Of a stretch of 64,000 nt of DNA, positions 20,954 through 33,908 are shown in pieces. The first letter of the stretch is position 1, and each line of letters begins with the position of its first letter. The stretch comes from Mariannaea sp. PMI_226. Its lineage: Eukaryota; Ascomycota; Sordariomycetes; Hypocreales; Nectriaceae. The translations under genes were made by a program, and so were the position numbers. The stretch spans positions 3,720,001 through 3,784,000 of the forward strand of contig JANFOG010000004.1 in the NCBI GenBank assembly GCA_024336345.1, in the 5' to 3' direction. The notes beneath the pieces were generated by a model. That model was not told the DNA's origin. It saw only the letters and a list, made by a program, of their open reading frames with translations, and did no database searches.

Positions 20954-22809
20954 ATGGCTTCCATGTTTGAGCAGCCCCGAAACGGCACCCTTTTCCTGGG
21001 TGGCCAGAAGATTTCTGGCTCAGACATCCGCGACCAGAACGGTATGTTCACCTGTCTTAGGGGGGATGTGGGGGTGCCCCATGATGGCGGTGGTGAAGAG
21101 CCTCCTGGCTCCTTGGACACGTACTGACTAATTGGATTGCAGTTCTTGCTACCCAAGCAATCGCAAATGTTGTCAAGAGTTCGTTTGGCCCCAGTGGCCT
21201 TGATAAGATGATGGTGGATGATATTGGTGTATGTAGTCCTCGATCTTCTATCGTGCTGCTCTCCCCCCTGCTCACACTGCGAACCTAGGATGTCACTGTC
21301 ACCAACGACGGAGCCACGATTCTCAGTCTTCTCGATGTCGAGCACCCGGCCGGAAAGATTCTCGTTGATCTCGCCCACCAACAAGACAAGGAAGTCGGTG
21401 ACGGTACCACCTCCGTCGTCCTCATTGCCGCCGAACTATTGCGACGTGGTAACGAGTTGATGAAGAATAGAATACACCCCACGACAATCATCACCGGTTA
21501 CCGCCTTGCCCTCCGTGAGGCTGTCAAGTATCTCAATGAGAACGTCAGTGTTAAGGTGGAAAACCTCGGCCGCGAATCCCTTATCAACATTGCCAAGACC
21601 TCCATGTCCAGCAAGATTATTGGCGCGGACTCTGATTTCTTCGCCGACATGGTCGTTGACGCCATGCTCGCCGTCAAGTCTACCAACAACCGGAACGAGA
21701 CCAAATATCCCGTCAAAGCTGTCAACATTCTCAAAGCTCATGGAAAGAGCACTCTCGAATCCGTTCTCGTCAAGGGATATGCACTTAACTGCACCGTTGC
21801 CTCACAAGCGATGCCCACCCGAATTCAGGATGCCAAGATTGCTGTTCTAGATATGAACCTGCAAAAGGAGCGCATGAAGTTGGGAGTGCAAATTACTGTT
21901 GATGACCCTCAACAACTAGAGCAGATCCGAGCCCGAGAGTCTGGTATGATCCTTGAGAGAGTAGACATGATTCTGAAGGCCGGCGCGAACGTTATTCTCA
22001 CCACTAAGGGTATTGACGATCTTGTATTGAAGACCTTTGTTGAGAGGGGTGCCATGGGTGTAAGACGATGCAAAAAGGAGGATCTGCGAAGAATCGCCAA
22101 GGCTACTGGTGCTACTCTGTTGAGCACCTTGTCTGACCTGAATGGTGATGAGAAGTTCGACCCTTCATGTCTCGGCTATGCTGAAGAGGTCGTCCAAGAG
22201 CGCATTTCGGACGACGAGTGTATCCTGATCAAGGGCACTAAGGCTCACTCCTCTGCCTCTTGCATTCTTCGAGGCCCCAATGATTTCACTCTTGATGAGA
22301 TGGAGCGTTCTGTACACGATTCGCTCTGCGCTGTCAAGCGAACCCTCGAGAGCGGTAGCATTGTCCCCGGCGGTGGCGCTGTCGAGACCGCCCTGCACAT
22401 CTTCCTTGAGGAGTTTGCCAGCACAGTGAGCTCTCGGGAACAGCTTGCCATTGGCGAGTTTGCCCAGTCCCTTCTCATTATTCCCAAGACTCTGGCCGTC
22501 AACGCCGCTAAGGATGCGGCAGAGCTCACTGCCAAGCTGCGATCAGCACACGCTCAGTCGCAGCGTATCCAGGAGGATGGAAATGATGACCCAAAGACCA
22601 TTGCCAAGAAGAAGAGCTACAAGAATTACGGCTTGGATCTCTCTCGTGGTAAGATCGTTGACGAGGTGAAGATTGGCGTGCTGGAGCCCAGCATAAGCAA
22701 GATTAGGCAGCTCAAGAGTGCTGTTGAGGCCTGCATCAGCATCATGCGCATTGATACCCTAATCAAGTTGGATCCTGAGCAGAAGGAGGATGACGGACAT
22801 GGCCACTGA
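20954..22809 (+). CDS. CCT1: Chaperonin TCP-1 alpha subunit (CCT1)
   Basis: Three exons (20954-21041, 21143-21228, 21289-22809) give 564 aa. The group II chaperonin ATPase motifs are intact: [28 protein letters not shown], and [19 protein letters not shown] with the catalytic-site Asp. The C-terminal nucleotide-site signature is [10 protein letters not shown]. The N-terminus and the adjacent [16 protein letters not shown] segment identify the alpha subunit. CCT1 is one of eight subunits of the cytosolic TRiC/CCT ring that folds actin, tubulin and WD-repeat proteins; DDB1 in this window is a WD-type protein. Both introns lie near the 5' end, a common pattern in this lineage. Confidence 0.95.
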
Positions 22810-23425
22810 TGAAATTGTAATGAGTCGGACTGTCAGGGTATAGAATTAAAAACTAAAATAAAACTGGCAACCATATCTGCACATCATAACCTACCTTGAT
22901 GATACTACTTTTCTTTCCGTCTCAGTCGATGATGTTTGCTCTTCCAGATGCTCAAGATTCCTTTCAATATTAGCTCGTCCTTAATAAGATTGGATAGATA
23001 GCTTTCAAATGGGCAGGGAGTACATATGAACCCTCCAGAGCCTACCCCTTGCAAACTTGAATGTTCAAGATATTTTCATATATCACATAGGAGTTCACGC
23101 ATAGGAGATGGACTATGGAGGCCCGCCGTATTGCCTGTGCCATATAAAAGAAACAGAGATCAATTATTTCACTTTCACATGTGTAGGATTTCACCTCTTT
23201 ACATCCAATCCCATGTCTTCCTCCCCTTTGAGCCCATTGACTGGATTTTCCTTATGACGTTTTTATTTTTTATACAATAGACCAAGGCCACGTCTAAGAA
23301 ACAGTAGGTGCGCCCACCGGAGCATGTCTTCCTCGTCCCGCCATTCTATGCTCTGTCTTCTCCGTCACGAAGAGGTATTCCCTCTTCTTCCCCTTAAATA
23401 ATATTCTTACACCCTGTGGCTGCGT
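22810..23425. other. Intergenic, convergent 3' ends
   Basis: 616 bp between the CCT1 and Rieske stop codons. One AT-rich 84-codon frame at 23026 has no protein-like character. No gene supported. Confidence 0.5.
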
Positions 23426-24429
23426 TTAACCGACAACCAGCTTGCCGTCATCGGTGAAATCGTACTCGGGGATCTCGAGGTTGAGGGGAGCGGGCCCCTT
23501 TCTTATTCGGCCAGAGATATCGTAGTGAGAACCGTGGCAAGGGCAGAACCAGCCACCAAAATCACCGGCCTCACCAATGGGGACACAACCAAGATGGGTG
23601 CAGACACCTGTGACAACCAATGTTAGAATCAATCTAATAATATTCCACCAAGGTTCCAATGACCAAAAAAAAAAAAAGGACGACTACGAATAAATTCGGA
23701 TATCGCACGGATTGAGGAATGACGTACCAAGCATGACAAGCCACTCAGGGTTCTTGACACGGTCGATATCGGCCTGGGGATCTCGGAGGGAGGCAACGTT
23801 AACCTTGTTGGCGGAGTCGATCTCCTCCTGGGTTCGGTGTCGGATGAAGACGGGCTTTCCTCGCCACTTGATAATGACCTGCGCTTGGGTTTTAGAGATG
23901 TCGTTCTTATCTGTTAACAGTTATTGAAGCAACTTACGTTCTTGCCCTCGGGGATGGAGGCGAGATCGACCTCAACCTTGGCCATGGCCAAAACGTCGGC
24001 AGAAGCGGACATGTTCACAAGGAACTCTACCAAGTTCATCGTTAGCCGTCAGCCTTGCCAATTGACCATCTCCAATGCTTCGAAAGCCTCTGGAATGCTC
24101 AATTGCATCTCAATGGCAACGCATCTCAATGACCAATGAATGTACCCACCCTGAACAGTGCTCTTGGCACCAGCGGCACTGACGGCACCGAGAGCGCCAA
24201 CCATGAAGTAAGAAAACAGCTTGTTCTTGTTCTCGCCGTTCTTGGAGACATAGCCTCCGAAGTTGGGGATCTGGGAGCCCTTGGTCTCGCCCTTGAAGGG
24301 GCTCGAGTAGGCCGAGGCCGTCGCGCTGCCGGAAAGGACGGCGGAGTTGCTGATGGCGCGCACAGCGGGAACGGCCGGCTTGCTTGCCTGTCGCAGGCAG
24401 AGGCGGGAAGCGGTCGCAAGAGTCGCCAT
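23426..24429 (-). CDS. RIP1: Rieske iron-sulfur protein of mitochondrial complex III
   Basis: Four exons (24150-24429, 23938-24026, 23728-23878, 23426-23607) join in phase to give 233 aa. The N-terminus is a mitochondrial presequence rich in Ala, Ser and Arg. A single transmembrane anchor follows ([18 protein letters not shown]). The soluble Rieske domain holds both cluster-binding boxes, CTHLGC and CPCHGS, and ends with the typical IPEYDF...LVVG. The protein is the catalytic 2Fe-2S subunit of the cytochrome bc1 complex. Intron 3 falls just before the first cluster box. The length agrees with fungal Rip1. Confidence 0.96.
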
Positions 24430-25002
24430 CGTGAGGATCGGGATGGTGGCGTTGGCGGAAAGAGGGTCGTCGAAGGGAAGGGTTGAGGTCTTTTCCTTGG
24501 TGCTATCGGCTGATGATGCTTTGCCGAAAGTTTTAGGTGAAAACTAAGGCCTCAGGCCACAAATCAGCTTCGAGCTCGGAAATTGATGGCCTTTGATTGG
24601 TCCGGTGGATATCGGGTGGGGCTTCCGAACTATTCCGGGATATCTGGAGCCTGCACAATCATCGCGCTTGAAGGATTTCAAGACCTGTAGGATAGCATTG
24701 ATTAACAAAAAGCACGTAGAAACTGCATCGATAAATTCATTGGTGTCTTGTAAATCGCCTTGAAAATTATGATATTTTCATATCTCTCCAGTGTGGCTCA
24801 ATGGCTGTTATAAACAAGACTCTCCATATGTCAGCCATCCTGATCCTGACCCTGGCCAATCGCCATTGACCCTTTCGTCCTTCCACCTCCAACGAGGCTG
24901 AGTGGATAAGATGGTGTAATTACGCAGACAAAATAGCTTTGATCAATAGCATGTCAATTTACATGATCTACCTGATTACAAGCGGCATCGTATGGCTCTA
25001 TT
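24430..25002. other. Intergenic between RIP1 start and DDB1 stop
   Basis: 573 bp holding the RIP1 promoter and the DDB1 3' UTR; both genes read leftwards. No gene seen. Confidence 0.5.
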
Positions 25003-28000
25003 TTAATGCAACCGTCTCAGCTCTTCAATCATGCCTCGCATGTCCTCGAGACTTGGGCCAAATCCCCGACAAGCCGACATTTGTTTTTCTTCATCCATGT
25101 CTAAGAACCGTTCCACCATTTCACCGTCGACAAAGCGATAGGGGCCATCACTTTCCCTGGTTTCATTTCTGAAAGCGCGCCATCTCTTGAACTCGAGTCC
25201 ACCGGCTGTTTGGATATATTCTTCTAGCCTTGACTGAAATTCTATGAGGAGCGCTTGATAGTCTGATGAGATATCCCCATACAAATAAAGTGATCCTTCA
25301 GTCTGCTCCGAGTTAGTTTAGCTAGGTCTATGAATAAATGGATGTTACTAACCGTCGCTAGGAATGCCTTTGGTGACACAATCGAGCTTTCACTTGTTGC
25401 AACCTGGAGTTTTCGAATACGATTGACCTGCTCACCAATGTGGATCTCACTTGTGACTTCAAGTCTCCGGGCGTCATTCTCAGTTGCAGCATTTGAGTTT
25501 CGCTGGAGAACAATGACGTTGCCTTGCGCGTCTGCCACGAGCCATTTCTCTTCCTCCAGGTGGCAGACGGAGGTTGCCCATATGGCTTCATAGTGCCTCG
25601 CTCTCTCGATGAGCTGCGCCTTGTTCCCATCCTTTGGCGGAATGAATTCAACTAATGATAGTGATTGCATCAGATCAACAACGCCGATCGTATTTCCCGC
25701 GATGTCCAGATCGACTGGGTATCCTGACGATCGATAAGCTGCGAGCTTTTGGAAGGTCCCTTCGTAGGTAGTGTCCTGCACAAATTTATATGCGATGACA
25801 CTCTTGGCCAACCCTGCAAAGATGTAGTTGTCGATGACACCTAAACACCTACATGGCCCTTTCAGTCTACGGGCCGAGATCAAGTATATTTCCTGATTCT
25901 CGTTAATACCAAGCACCAGAATCCGACCTTGGCAATCGTCGGTTGGTTGGACTTCGCCGTCAATAATGAAGCTTGTGCCGACAATGAACCGCTCCGCCAG
26001 ATTCCCGTCGACATCTGGTAACTCTGCACGTATTACACACTCAGTAACTTCCAAAGCAGGTGACGAGTGTAGGTCGAATGGTTTCCCAAGCTCTTGAAAT
26101 AAGATTTCATCCACGAGCTTGAAAGTGCTGGTGACTATTTCCTCGTTGTCAACCAGTTCCTTCTTAATGCACCCGACACCGAAAGCCTTGAGAGCAGGGG
26201 AATAAGCTACTCTTCTGACCGTCTCTGCAACATTTAAGACTTTCACATGTGTCATACGCTCTTTATCAATGTGGCATATCCTGACATGTTCATCCGTAGA
26301 TAGGACAATAGAATCTGGGAAGGCATGTGAATCGAAAGGTGCGACGAAAGTGGCATCATCTGCAGTAGTTGCCGAGTATATAATTCGACCTTCAGAGCTG
26401 TAGATGAGGCTCGAGTGTTCGGTAGTTGCGAACACCCTACACGTATCGTCTTCTTGAGGCAAAATATGAAGGCGAGCTGGACTGCTTCCCAATGTTACGC
26501 TTTTTCGTCCCCAAACGGAAAAGCCCCTTGTGGAAACATTGAAGGTCACGACATTTCCATCCTCCATGGCGACCAGAAGTGTAGGACCAGATTTTTCGGG
26601 TGGGTGGAGCTGAACAAGGGCGATATCTCGGGGTACAGTGGCACTGTCCTCAGTTTGTCTCATAGACTCCCCATGAATCGGTTTCAGTGAAGCCATGTCA
26701 ACCAGAGATATTCGACCTGAAGACCACCAGCCGACAACGCCCAAATCTTGTGGATCACGAGCAGCATGAATGCAGGATATTTGATCTGGTTGATCTGATA
26801 GCGATGACTGATGCGTGTCCTGTGACTGGGCCTGTAAATCTTGTAATAGGTTTAGGGAGACTAGAAGTGTGCCCTCGACGGACAGCAATGCCCACTTGCT
26901 GTTTGCAGAAGCTCTGGTGATAGATTTCCCATTAGGAGGCTCCCACATGCTTGAAACAAGACCACTTTCAGGATCGAGCAGAACGACTGCCTTTGGGGTG
27001 ATTTGTAGCAGGAGGCCGTTCGGCAAGTTTGTTGCCAGTAGAGTCTCTGTGTCTTGGCTCATTCCTTGGAAAGAGTACAACTCCTCAATACCACCTTCGT
27101 TGTCAAATTTGAATATTCTGGTTTCGGTGATGGATGAAACCACCAAGGTATCGACAAGATCAGCGCCATAGGAACGTATTGAGAATAAACCTCTGGTTCT
27201 GACTAGCTCATCCAAGATACCGCGGTCTTCTAGGCCAACGCCACTTCGAATACTTCGGAGACTGCCATCGCGGTATGCACCACAGCCTGCCACAATCCTG
27301 GACTGCCCCGACGAAAACGCATTGCCAGCATGAGCGTCCCCTTCTCTGTTACCCATGTCCATGATCGAGAAATCTAATATTGGGGCATTGTTGGTGGTGG
27401 ACTGGAGCATGGTCATTGCATTTGATGTGGTATCAACTTGGAAGAGTTGAGAATCGCCGTGATGAGATCCTAGAAATAGGATGTTGTTACCCATGTAGAC
27501 AAGGCTGGATGCCCTTGAAGTGATAGCAATGGATCCTTCAAATTTCATGGGGGACACTGTCATCCCTGTTACCACAACACCAGTAGGTTCAGACGTAGTC
27601 TCGATTGTAAGGAGGTCGAGACGACCATAGTCATCTGCCAGGAAGTAGTGAGTTCCATCGTACTCGGCCCAAGCCACATATATTTTGGGCTCTGATAGAC
27701 CTGACATCACGCTCGTGTATGTTAAACTGTCATAATATGTCAATAGAGTCTCCCCGACAACTAGAAGGCCTCCCAGATGAGCTTTCGCTCCTTCGTTGTT
27801 TCTGACATGGTACCGCTTTTCCTCATCAACAGGGATTGGTATCAACATTGATGCGTAGGGATCAGGGACCACAACGTCAAGTTCTCTGTCCCGGTTCGGA
27901 TCGAATTTTGAGACCTCTCCACCCTTATCATCTTTTGTGAGCCTGTAGACAGCGAGTCGGGATTCTTCCTGGTCCACCTTGGTCTTGTACAAGAAGGCAA

Positions 28001-28602
28001 TCTTAGGGTGCCCAGTGCGGCTATGAATGAAGGTGCTAGCCTTCATCCACAGTTCAGTGAGCCGAACTTGATCAAGAACCTCCAGTCTAGTAGTCGTTCC
28101 TTTGCGTGTTGGAAGGCGGAAGACGTTAAGCACTCCCTCCCAAAGATGAATAGCTAAGAAGCGTCCGGTAGGATCCACCAAACATTTATTCTGGCTCTGG
28201 GAGTGCCGCATATATGGCTCCGTGCTGTCCTCTATCACACTCTCGACCGTTTCAAGAGCTCCTGATTCGGGGTTCCAGGCAATGTTGAAGTATTGCAATC
28301 GATCGGTACCGATGAAGAGAAGGTCGGTCTCGAAGCCCTTCGGCTGGAGGCGCTGCACCATAGATATCGTGCCATGGATGAGCTTCGTGTGGATGAGAGT
28401 CATGCCCTCCTCAGTGACGCGCCATACCTCTACTCGGGAAGTCCTCCTATAACGATATGTCAGCAAGCTTGGTAGGTTCGGTATCTCTGGAGCTTCAAGA
28501 AGCTTACGCGATGATGAGGTCTTCGATATCGGGGTCGAGGAGTCTAGCGGGGAGCGCATGTCGTATACTTGTGGCCCGGTGTATGGGCGCGACGTATGCC
28601 AT
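25003..28602 (-). CDS. DDB1: DDB1, UV-damaged DNA-binding protein 1 / CUL4 adaptor
   Basis: Three exons (28508-28602, 25353-28446, 25003-25302) give 1162 aa, close to the 1140 of human DDB1. The protein begins MAYVAPIHRATSIRHALPAR, a clear DDB1 N-terminus. It continues with TSRVEVWRVTEEGM and LLFIGTDRLQYF of the first MMS1/CPSF-A N-terminal propeller. The C-terminal region (FVQDTTYEGTFQKLAAYR, DLDIAGNTIGVVDLMQSLSLVEF and the helical end GMIEELRRLH) is the CPSF-A domain. DDB1 links CUL4-RING ubiquitin ligase to WD40 substrate receptors and acts in nucleotide-excision repair and chromatin control. In filamentous fungi a DDB1-containing CUL4 complex also directs heterochromatin formation and DNA methylation. 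Confidence 0.93.
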
Positions 28603-29573
28603 GGTGATTCCTCGACCAGCTGAAGCAAGTTGCAAGATGAGATGTGAAGGGATGAAGGGCGAGGTTGGGTGCCCTCAAGACCCGATTTCGAGCTCAGTGA
28701 CCTTGCGCCGCAAAAGTTGAGGGACGAACGTCACTGCCGCTGGATTTATCATGCTGTAGGCCTGAATCAGTGGGCATCCCCGCTCGGTGGAATCAAGTCG
28801 TGCATCGATAAACGCTAAAATATCCGGGCCATCCGCTACTGGTTTTCGAAGTCCGGGCTTTTCAGTGGTTGACAGGGCCTCACACACACTCCAAAATACT
28901 GTACCTAGCCTGTGAGCTAAACTGAGTCCCAAAATCGTGTATCGTCCGCATTGAAGACGATCAACCAAGAAAAACCATACTTAATTTGTTTTTGCAATTA
29001 TATTTCATTGGCCAGGTCCTAGCTGAAATCAATTGTCACTCACGATCTGTTGCTAATTTTTTCTATCTCACGCATCATCGCCTGGTTTTTCCCTCAGAGA
29101 TATATCTCCCTAATGCACACTTGCAAATCCATGAGGTGGTGAAGAGGAAGAATGAAGACACATCTTTTTCTGCCAAAGTGTTGGAGGGGGTAAATGTGTT
29201 GATAGTGCCAAATTCTCTCTTGTTTTTCTTCTTTTCGCTGTCTCAATTCAAAGGAAGGGTCTAGGGAGCAATTCTTTCTTCTTGCATAGCTCTGCCTCAT
29301 TTCTGCCTAAGGCTCGGGTCCCTCAAACTACCTACCTACCTGACCTTTGGTATTCTGAATAGAGAATCCAATCATCTTATCTACTTACCTTACCTAAGAG
29401 AATGTAAGTTGAACTCTCTAAGTAGACATCATTGGTAAGTACTCTGTATGCATCTTGCTTGGAAATGGACCCATCAACAGCAGTCATCCTCTTCACCAGC
29501 ATCTCATTCTGAATTGTATCATCAGATCCGGCTTTGATTCATCTGGGTTACTATTCAGCGCTTTCGATCCATC
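28603..29573. promoter_or_regulatory. Divergent promoter, DDB1 / ZIP2-like
   Basis: 971 bp between divergent starts. A 97-codon minus-strand frame (28675-28968) lies in the probable DDB1 leader and has no recognisable features. Short CTACC/TACCT tandem units occur around 29325-29395. Confidence 0.4.
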
Positions 29574-32244
29574 ATGAGCGTTCCAGTCCATCCTTTCCCA
29601 GGTGATGAGACGGCTGCCGAATACGCTCAAGCACATCAATGTTTCCAAGATTATCAAGACTTCCCGTATCGGTTTCAAGATCAGACTTGGCACCTCAAAG
29701 ACACGATTCAGCAGGTGGGATCGGATGGATTGGTGCATCAAGCCGGGCTCTCAACTGCATCCTTTCCTCAAACAACCATTGAACTAGAGATAGAGAATGG
29801 CCTAGGACATGCTCCAAGTTGCATTTCTTCACCATCCAGTCAAACAGCCTTCCCGGTCTTTATGGGTGACCTGACAACTCAAAAGGGATTGCGGATACCC
29901 TCAGAATCACTTGACTTAGGGTATGGTATAAAGACAGATATTAAACAGTATCTGGAACAGATATGCTTAAAATCTTCTTGCAATATTTTGAACGAATGGC
30001 TCCCCTTGACCCCAGTTAACATTGACAACGATGAGGGAGAACTCTTTTCAGCAGCCTCCTCCCGGTGGCAGAAATTGGCCCGGCGAGAACTTGAACGAGA
30101 GACTTTTGAAGTAACTGCAGAGGCAAAAAAGCTGATATTTGAGCCGAACACGTATCAGAAGCTGGACACCACGGCATTTGAGTTCCAACCGGTGAGTATT
30201 GGGCATGTTGCGCGAGCTACCCTAGACCAACATTGTTTTGCAGTCAAAAGTCTTGTTGGAGCCAGTGTCGCCTCTTCTTTCTTCGTCTCCTGAACTAGAC
30301 GATTTTTTTGTGCCCAGTCCTCGCGTCACCGTTGTGGACTTGACTTCAGAACCAAGCAGCCCAGTGAACCCCGTCATTATACAGCTGCAGGACGACCTGC
30401 AAAACGATACTGTGGGCTCTACGTCCATGATACCCACCATCAACTCAAACTTATCTCCTCTCCAAGTTGTTGAACCATGCCTTTGGTCCTCAAAGTGCAA
30501 GATGTTCAAGGAAAAATTTGACGTTCCGTTGGTTAGTTCAAGTCCACTTAAAAACCCCGATAATACTTTTGAGATGCCATCGGAATGGGTCCATGGCAAC
30601 ACAGTGGACTCAGAGGAACACCCTTCAGGATGTCTGGGCCACTTTAATGAAGCTCTAGAGTCAATCATGGAAGCGTGTCACGATAGCACAAATAGGGATG
30701 TTGAAGGGGAGCGTCTAGATGCAAAGGAATCATGTCTGAGAATGCAAGTACCTCCCCTTGACTTTGACATCTGCGAATCAGAATGGCGTGGCCATTTATC
30801 AAGCCCTGGAACTCAATTCAAATGGATGCTTGAAAGAAACCCGCCAGTCTTTCATCTTGAGCCTACTGTGTCCCTCTTACACCTGGGGAAAGCTTTGAAG
30901 TGGGCACCAATTCCAAGCATTAGCGTTCATGGACTTCTTGACGAACCGTTGCAGTCCCCAGGGCCAGCAGGCCAACAGTATCTTGCCATCGAATTCCCTC
31001 CCCTTTCCAGCAAAGACTTCGTAACAAAGACATTACAGCTATCTATTCTCAATATTGAAGATGAAATTGAACTCGAAGTGGAGGTATCAACCTCTGATAA
31101 CACACGCCTCTCATCCTACGAGAGAAATTTGCCAACAGGACTTGACTCGGTCTCAACTAGTGAGCGTCAATCTCTTGATGATATCGCGAAATCCCGATAC
31201 TTTTCGATATCTAGATCCTTGAAACGGAAAGTCGGGGATGAATCATCCGATCTGTTATCGACATTCACTGATTCAAACACTACGAGCAAGCTGTTGTCGA
31301 GCTTCATCCAACTCCGCTGTCCACTGAAAGCCAAATTTCCTACGTATGGGTCTAGGAAAGCTGCACAAATTCAACAGCATAACGTCAACCCTGGGTTGAG
31401 AACTGAAGCTAACGAGCAATCTTCACCTTTGGCACCCAGCCCAAAACCCCCCAGAGCACCGGCCCCTGAAGTTTCTCCCCCAGTCGAATCTTGCACGTTT
31501 ATCATCTCGATGGCTCTGAGCCGAGTTGTCATTTCGCATATTGAAAAGGCATGGCCACAACTGGAATTAATCGACAAGGACTTTTCACACTATAATAAGA
31601 TTACATGGTCTCCAGGGTCAGCTCAACGCAATGTAATCGTCTCCCAGCTCTCCTACGAAGCTGACATATCGTTATCACCAGGCGTGGGTATCATTCTAAC
31701 GACTATGCTTAAGGTTAAACAGAGGCCGCTTCCAGGTTCGAAGGAACCGACAGCACTTCGTCACACAGTTGAGCAAGTCAGCCAGAAGTATGAGGAGCTA
31801 TTCATCCTTGTTTCAGAAGCTAACCCTCAAGGAGAATATGTCGGCAATCTGAGTGCGTCTGACATGATCGCTTTCAACGATTTTGTTCAATTCACGTCAG
31901 CACTTCAAGCCGGAATTACGGTCCGCCTTGTCCATGGAGCCGAAGAGACGATCAGTAAATGGGCCCTTGAGTTGATGGCTCGGTTTTCTGCACAGTCATC
32001 CAAGTTTTCCAAGATGGTTTCCTCTCACGATAGCACATGGGGACTATTTCTTCGACGGACTGGCATAAATGTCTTTGCTTCGCAAGTCCTTGAAAGACTC
32101 CTTGCTAACGAGTATGGAGATCTAGGGCTAGATCGATTTGTAGCCATGAGCAGGGAGGAGAGGATATCCAAGTATCAAGACTTGCTAGGAGGAACAAGGG
32201 TCCTGACACGAGTGTGCGTGGAAGTAGCTGACGAGCGAGTATGA
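29574..32244 (+). CDS. ZIP2: ZIP2/SHOC1-like XPF-fold meiotic protein
   Basis: Two exons (29574-30191 and 30244-32244) give 872 aa. Residues 1-600 are poorly conserved, with acidic and Ser/Pro-rich stretches such as VTVVDLTSEPSSP, which resembles a SUMO-interaction motif. From about residue 620 the pattern is a nuclease-like Rossmann domain of the XPF/ERCC4 superfamily: CTFIISMALSRVVISHI, DISLSPGVGIILTTMLK, EELFILVSE and AGITVRLVHGAEETISKWA. A terminal helical region (FLRRTGINVFASQVLERLL to KYQDLLGG) resembles a tandem helix-hairpin-helix. The ERKxxxD catalytic motif of active XPF nucleases is not evident. This combination fits Zip2/SHOC1, the XPF-like partner of Spo16 in the meiotic ZMM crossover complex. 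The assignment rests on fold-level pattern, so confidence is moderate. Confidence 0.55.
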
Positions 32245-32665
32245 AGAGCAAAATAAATCCTTTGTTGGCCAATAAGTGTATGGGTCACACTTGGTTCCAT
32301 ATGTTATCTGTAGGTTTGGGATTCTGCTAGGCGAGGCAGGCTTAGATGGGGGGCTGCAAGGTAGTGCGTCTAGATCTGGTTGTCATCAAGCATGGCATAT
32401 CGATGTCTTTGTATTATCGATTCGATCTTGTCCTTCTGCCGATGGGTGTTTCGTTGCCGATGCGTCTAATGAAATTCGATCGGAAAAAAAAAAAGAATTA
32501 ACTTATCACGGACATATTACACATCGAACAGCTCACCATAAAGAGGCGAGATCCTGTCTATTCCCCAGCCGTCATCTATAAATCTATCAGATATGATACT
32601 TTGGTACTCATGCCGTCCTAAGGATGAAAGATTAGGTCTCCCCCAACAACTACGATGGCAGCCGT
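32245..32665. other. Intergenic, convergent 3' ends
   Basis: 421 bp between converging stop codons, with an A-run near 32486. No gene supported. Confidence 0.5.
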
Positions 32666-33908
32666 TTAGGCACATACTTCCCACAAGGGGCGAGGTATCG
32701 AAACGATTGGGGGCAGACCGTGGGCAGGCGCTTGCTTCAAACCCACGTATACGACACGGCGAGGCGGCTCTACCAGTGTAACAGAGCGAGACTCGAGGCC
32801 ATAGTAGTCTGAGATAGAGTGGGTGAGCCACCGCCTGTAAACTTTGTATTAGCAAAATATGTTTCAGAAGATCACACGGGAGAAGAACTGACTTGTATGC
32901 AGCGCCTTCGTCATTTCCAAACGAATCGAACACCATCCCAGAATCAACAGTCTTTTGTGATACTTCTCTCCTGGCCTTCTTCCACCGTGTCGACCTCTTC
33001 TCCTGCAGCTCAAGCATGGCCCCGTTGCGTCCGACGAAGACGATCTCTTCGTCATCGGAATCCATCTGCTCTGCCGCGCTATCTACGTCCTCCTGCACTA
33101 GCTCTTCTTCGTTAAGATGGCTACGAAGATAACTCCGCACAGGCTCCTCAAGGGCGCGCACCCAAGCTTTCACAACAGGACTTCTCTTGGCGGCCTCACG
33201 CAAGTCGCGGGGTACTTCACCAGCGCGCAGGCCCGTGGCACTTCCAGACTTGAGCTGCTGCTCTTTGCGGGCAGCCTGCAGCTGGACCGCTTTTCCTTCG
33301 ACACGCTGGCGGATGCCTTGGTCCCAGAACTTGGCGAGTTGGTAAGGAACATTGTGGATGGGGTGTGTGGGATGAACTTCCCAGTCTGTTGGCTGTGGGG
33401 GTTGGACGTTGGGAACGTGCATAAGACGGTCTTAGAACGATTGATCAGCACCATGTCACTGAAACAGCGTGCGCAGGTTGCAACCACGGATGACCATGGA
33501 GAAAGCGATGGCCTTACCGTTCTCCCAACGCCTCCGCTGTCGGCTTCCCTCCTTGCCCTTCAATAAGGATTCACGCGTGCGTTGGCTATCCCTTCTGGAT
33601 GGGGGTCTCCGGGGAGGTGTGGTGTCATCTTCTTCTACGAACTCGACGTTACGGATGGTGGATGACTCCTTGACCTTGGTCTTGACGATAACCTCCTGGT
33701 CGAGGTTGATAGTAAGTGGACTCCTGGTTCCGCGCGCAATGGGGGATACGCTTAGCGATTGAAGCGCAGAGATTGTCCAAGCATCGATGTCGATGGCATT
33801 ATTCGTGACAGGCGTCGAAGGCGAGTTGACGAAGGGAGGAGGAGGGGTCACTGAGGTCGTCGGTGCAGGCTGATCGGAAGGTGGTGGTACAGCGCCGTAG
33901 ATGGCCAT
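32666..33908 (-). CDS. R3H-domain protein with R3H-associated N-terminal region
   Basis: Three exons (33518-33908, 32893-33430, 32666-32834) give 365 aa. The start at 33908 is the first ATG; the frame open further upstream has only a TTG. An N-terminal disordered region precedes the SLLKGKEGSRQRRRWENDRL block, which spans intron 1 and matches the R3H-associated N-terminal domain. A basic helical segment follows (YQLAKFWDQGIRQRVEGKAV). The C-terminal exon supplies an R3H-type module with the R-x3-H spacing (RWLTHSISDYYGLESRSV) and a closing beta strand (RRVVYVGLK). R3H domains bind single-stranded nucleic acids. The cellular role of this two-domain family is not established. Confidence 0.75.

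Noticed and set aside
28675..28968. 97-codon minus-strand frame upstream of DDB1
   Set aside because: Sits 73 bp from the DDB1 start in its probable leader and shows no motif; treated as chance or an upstream ORF.
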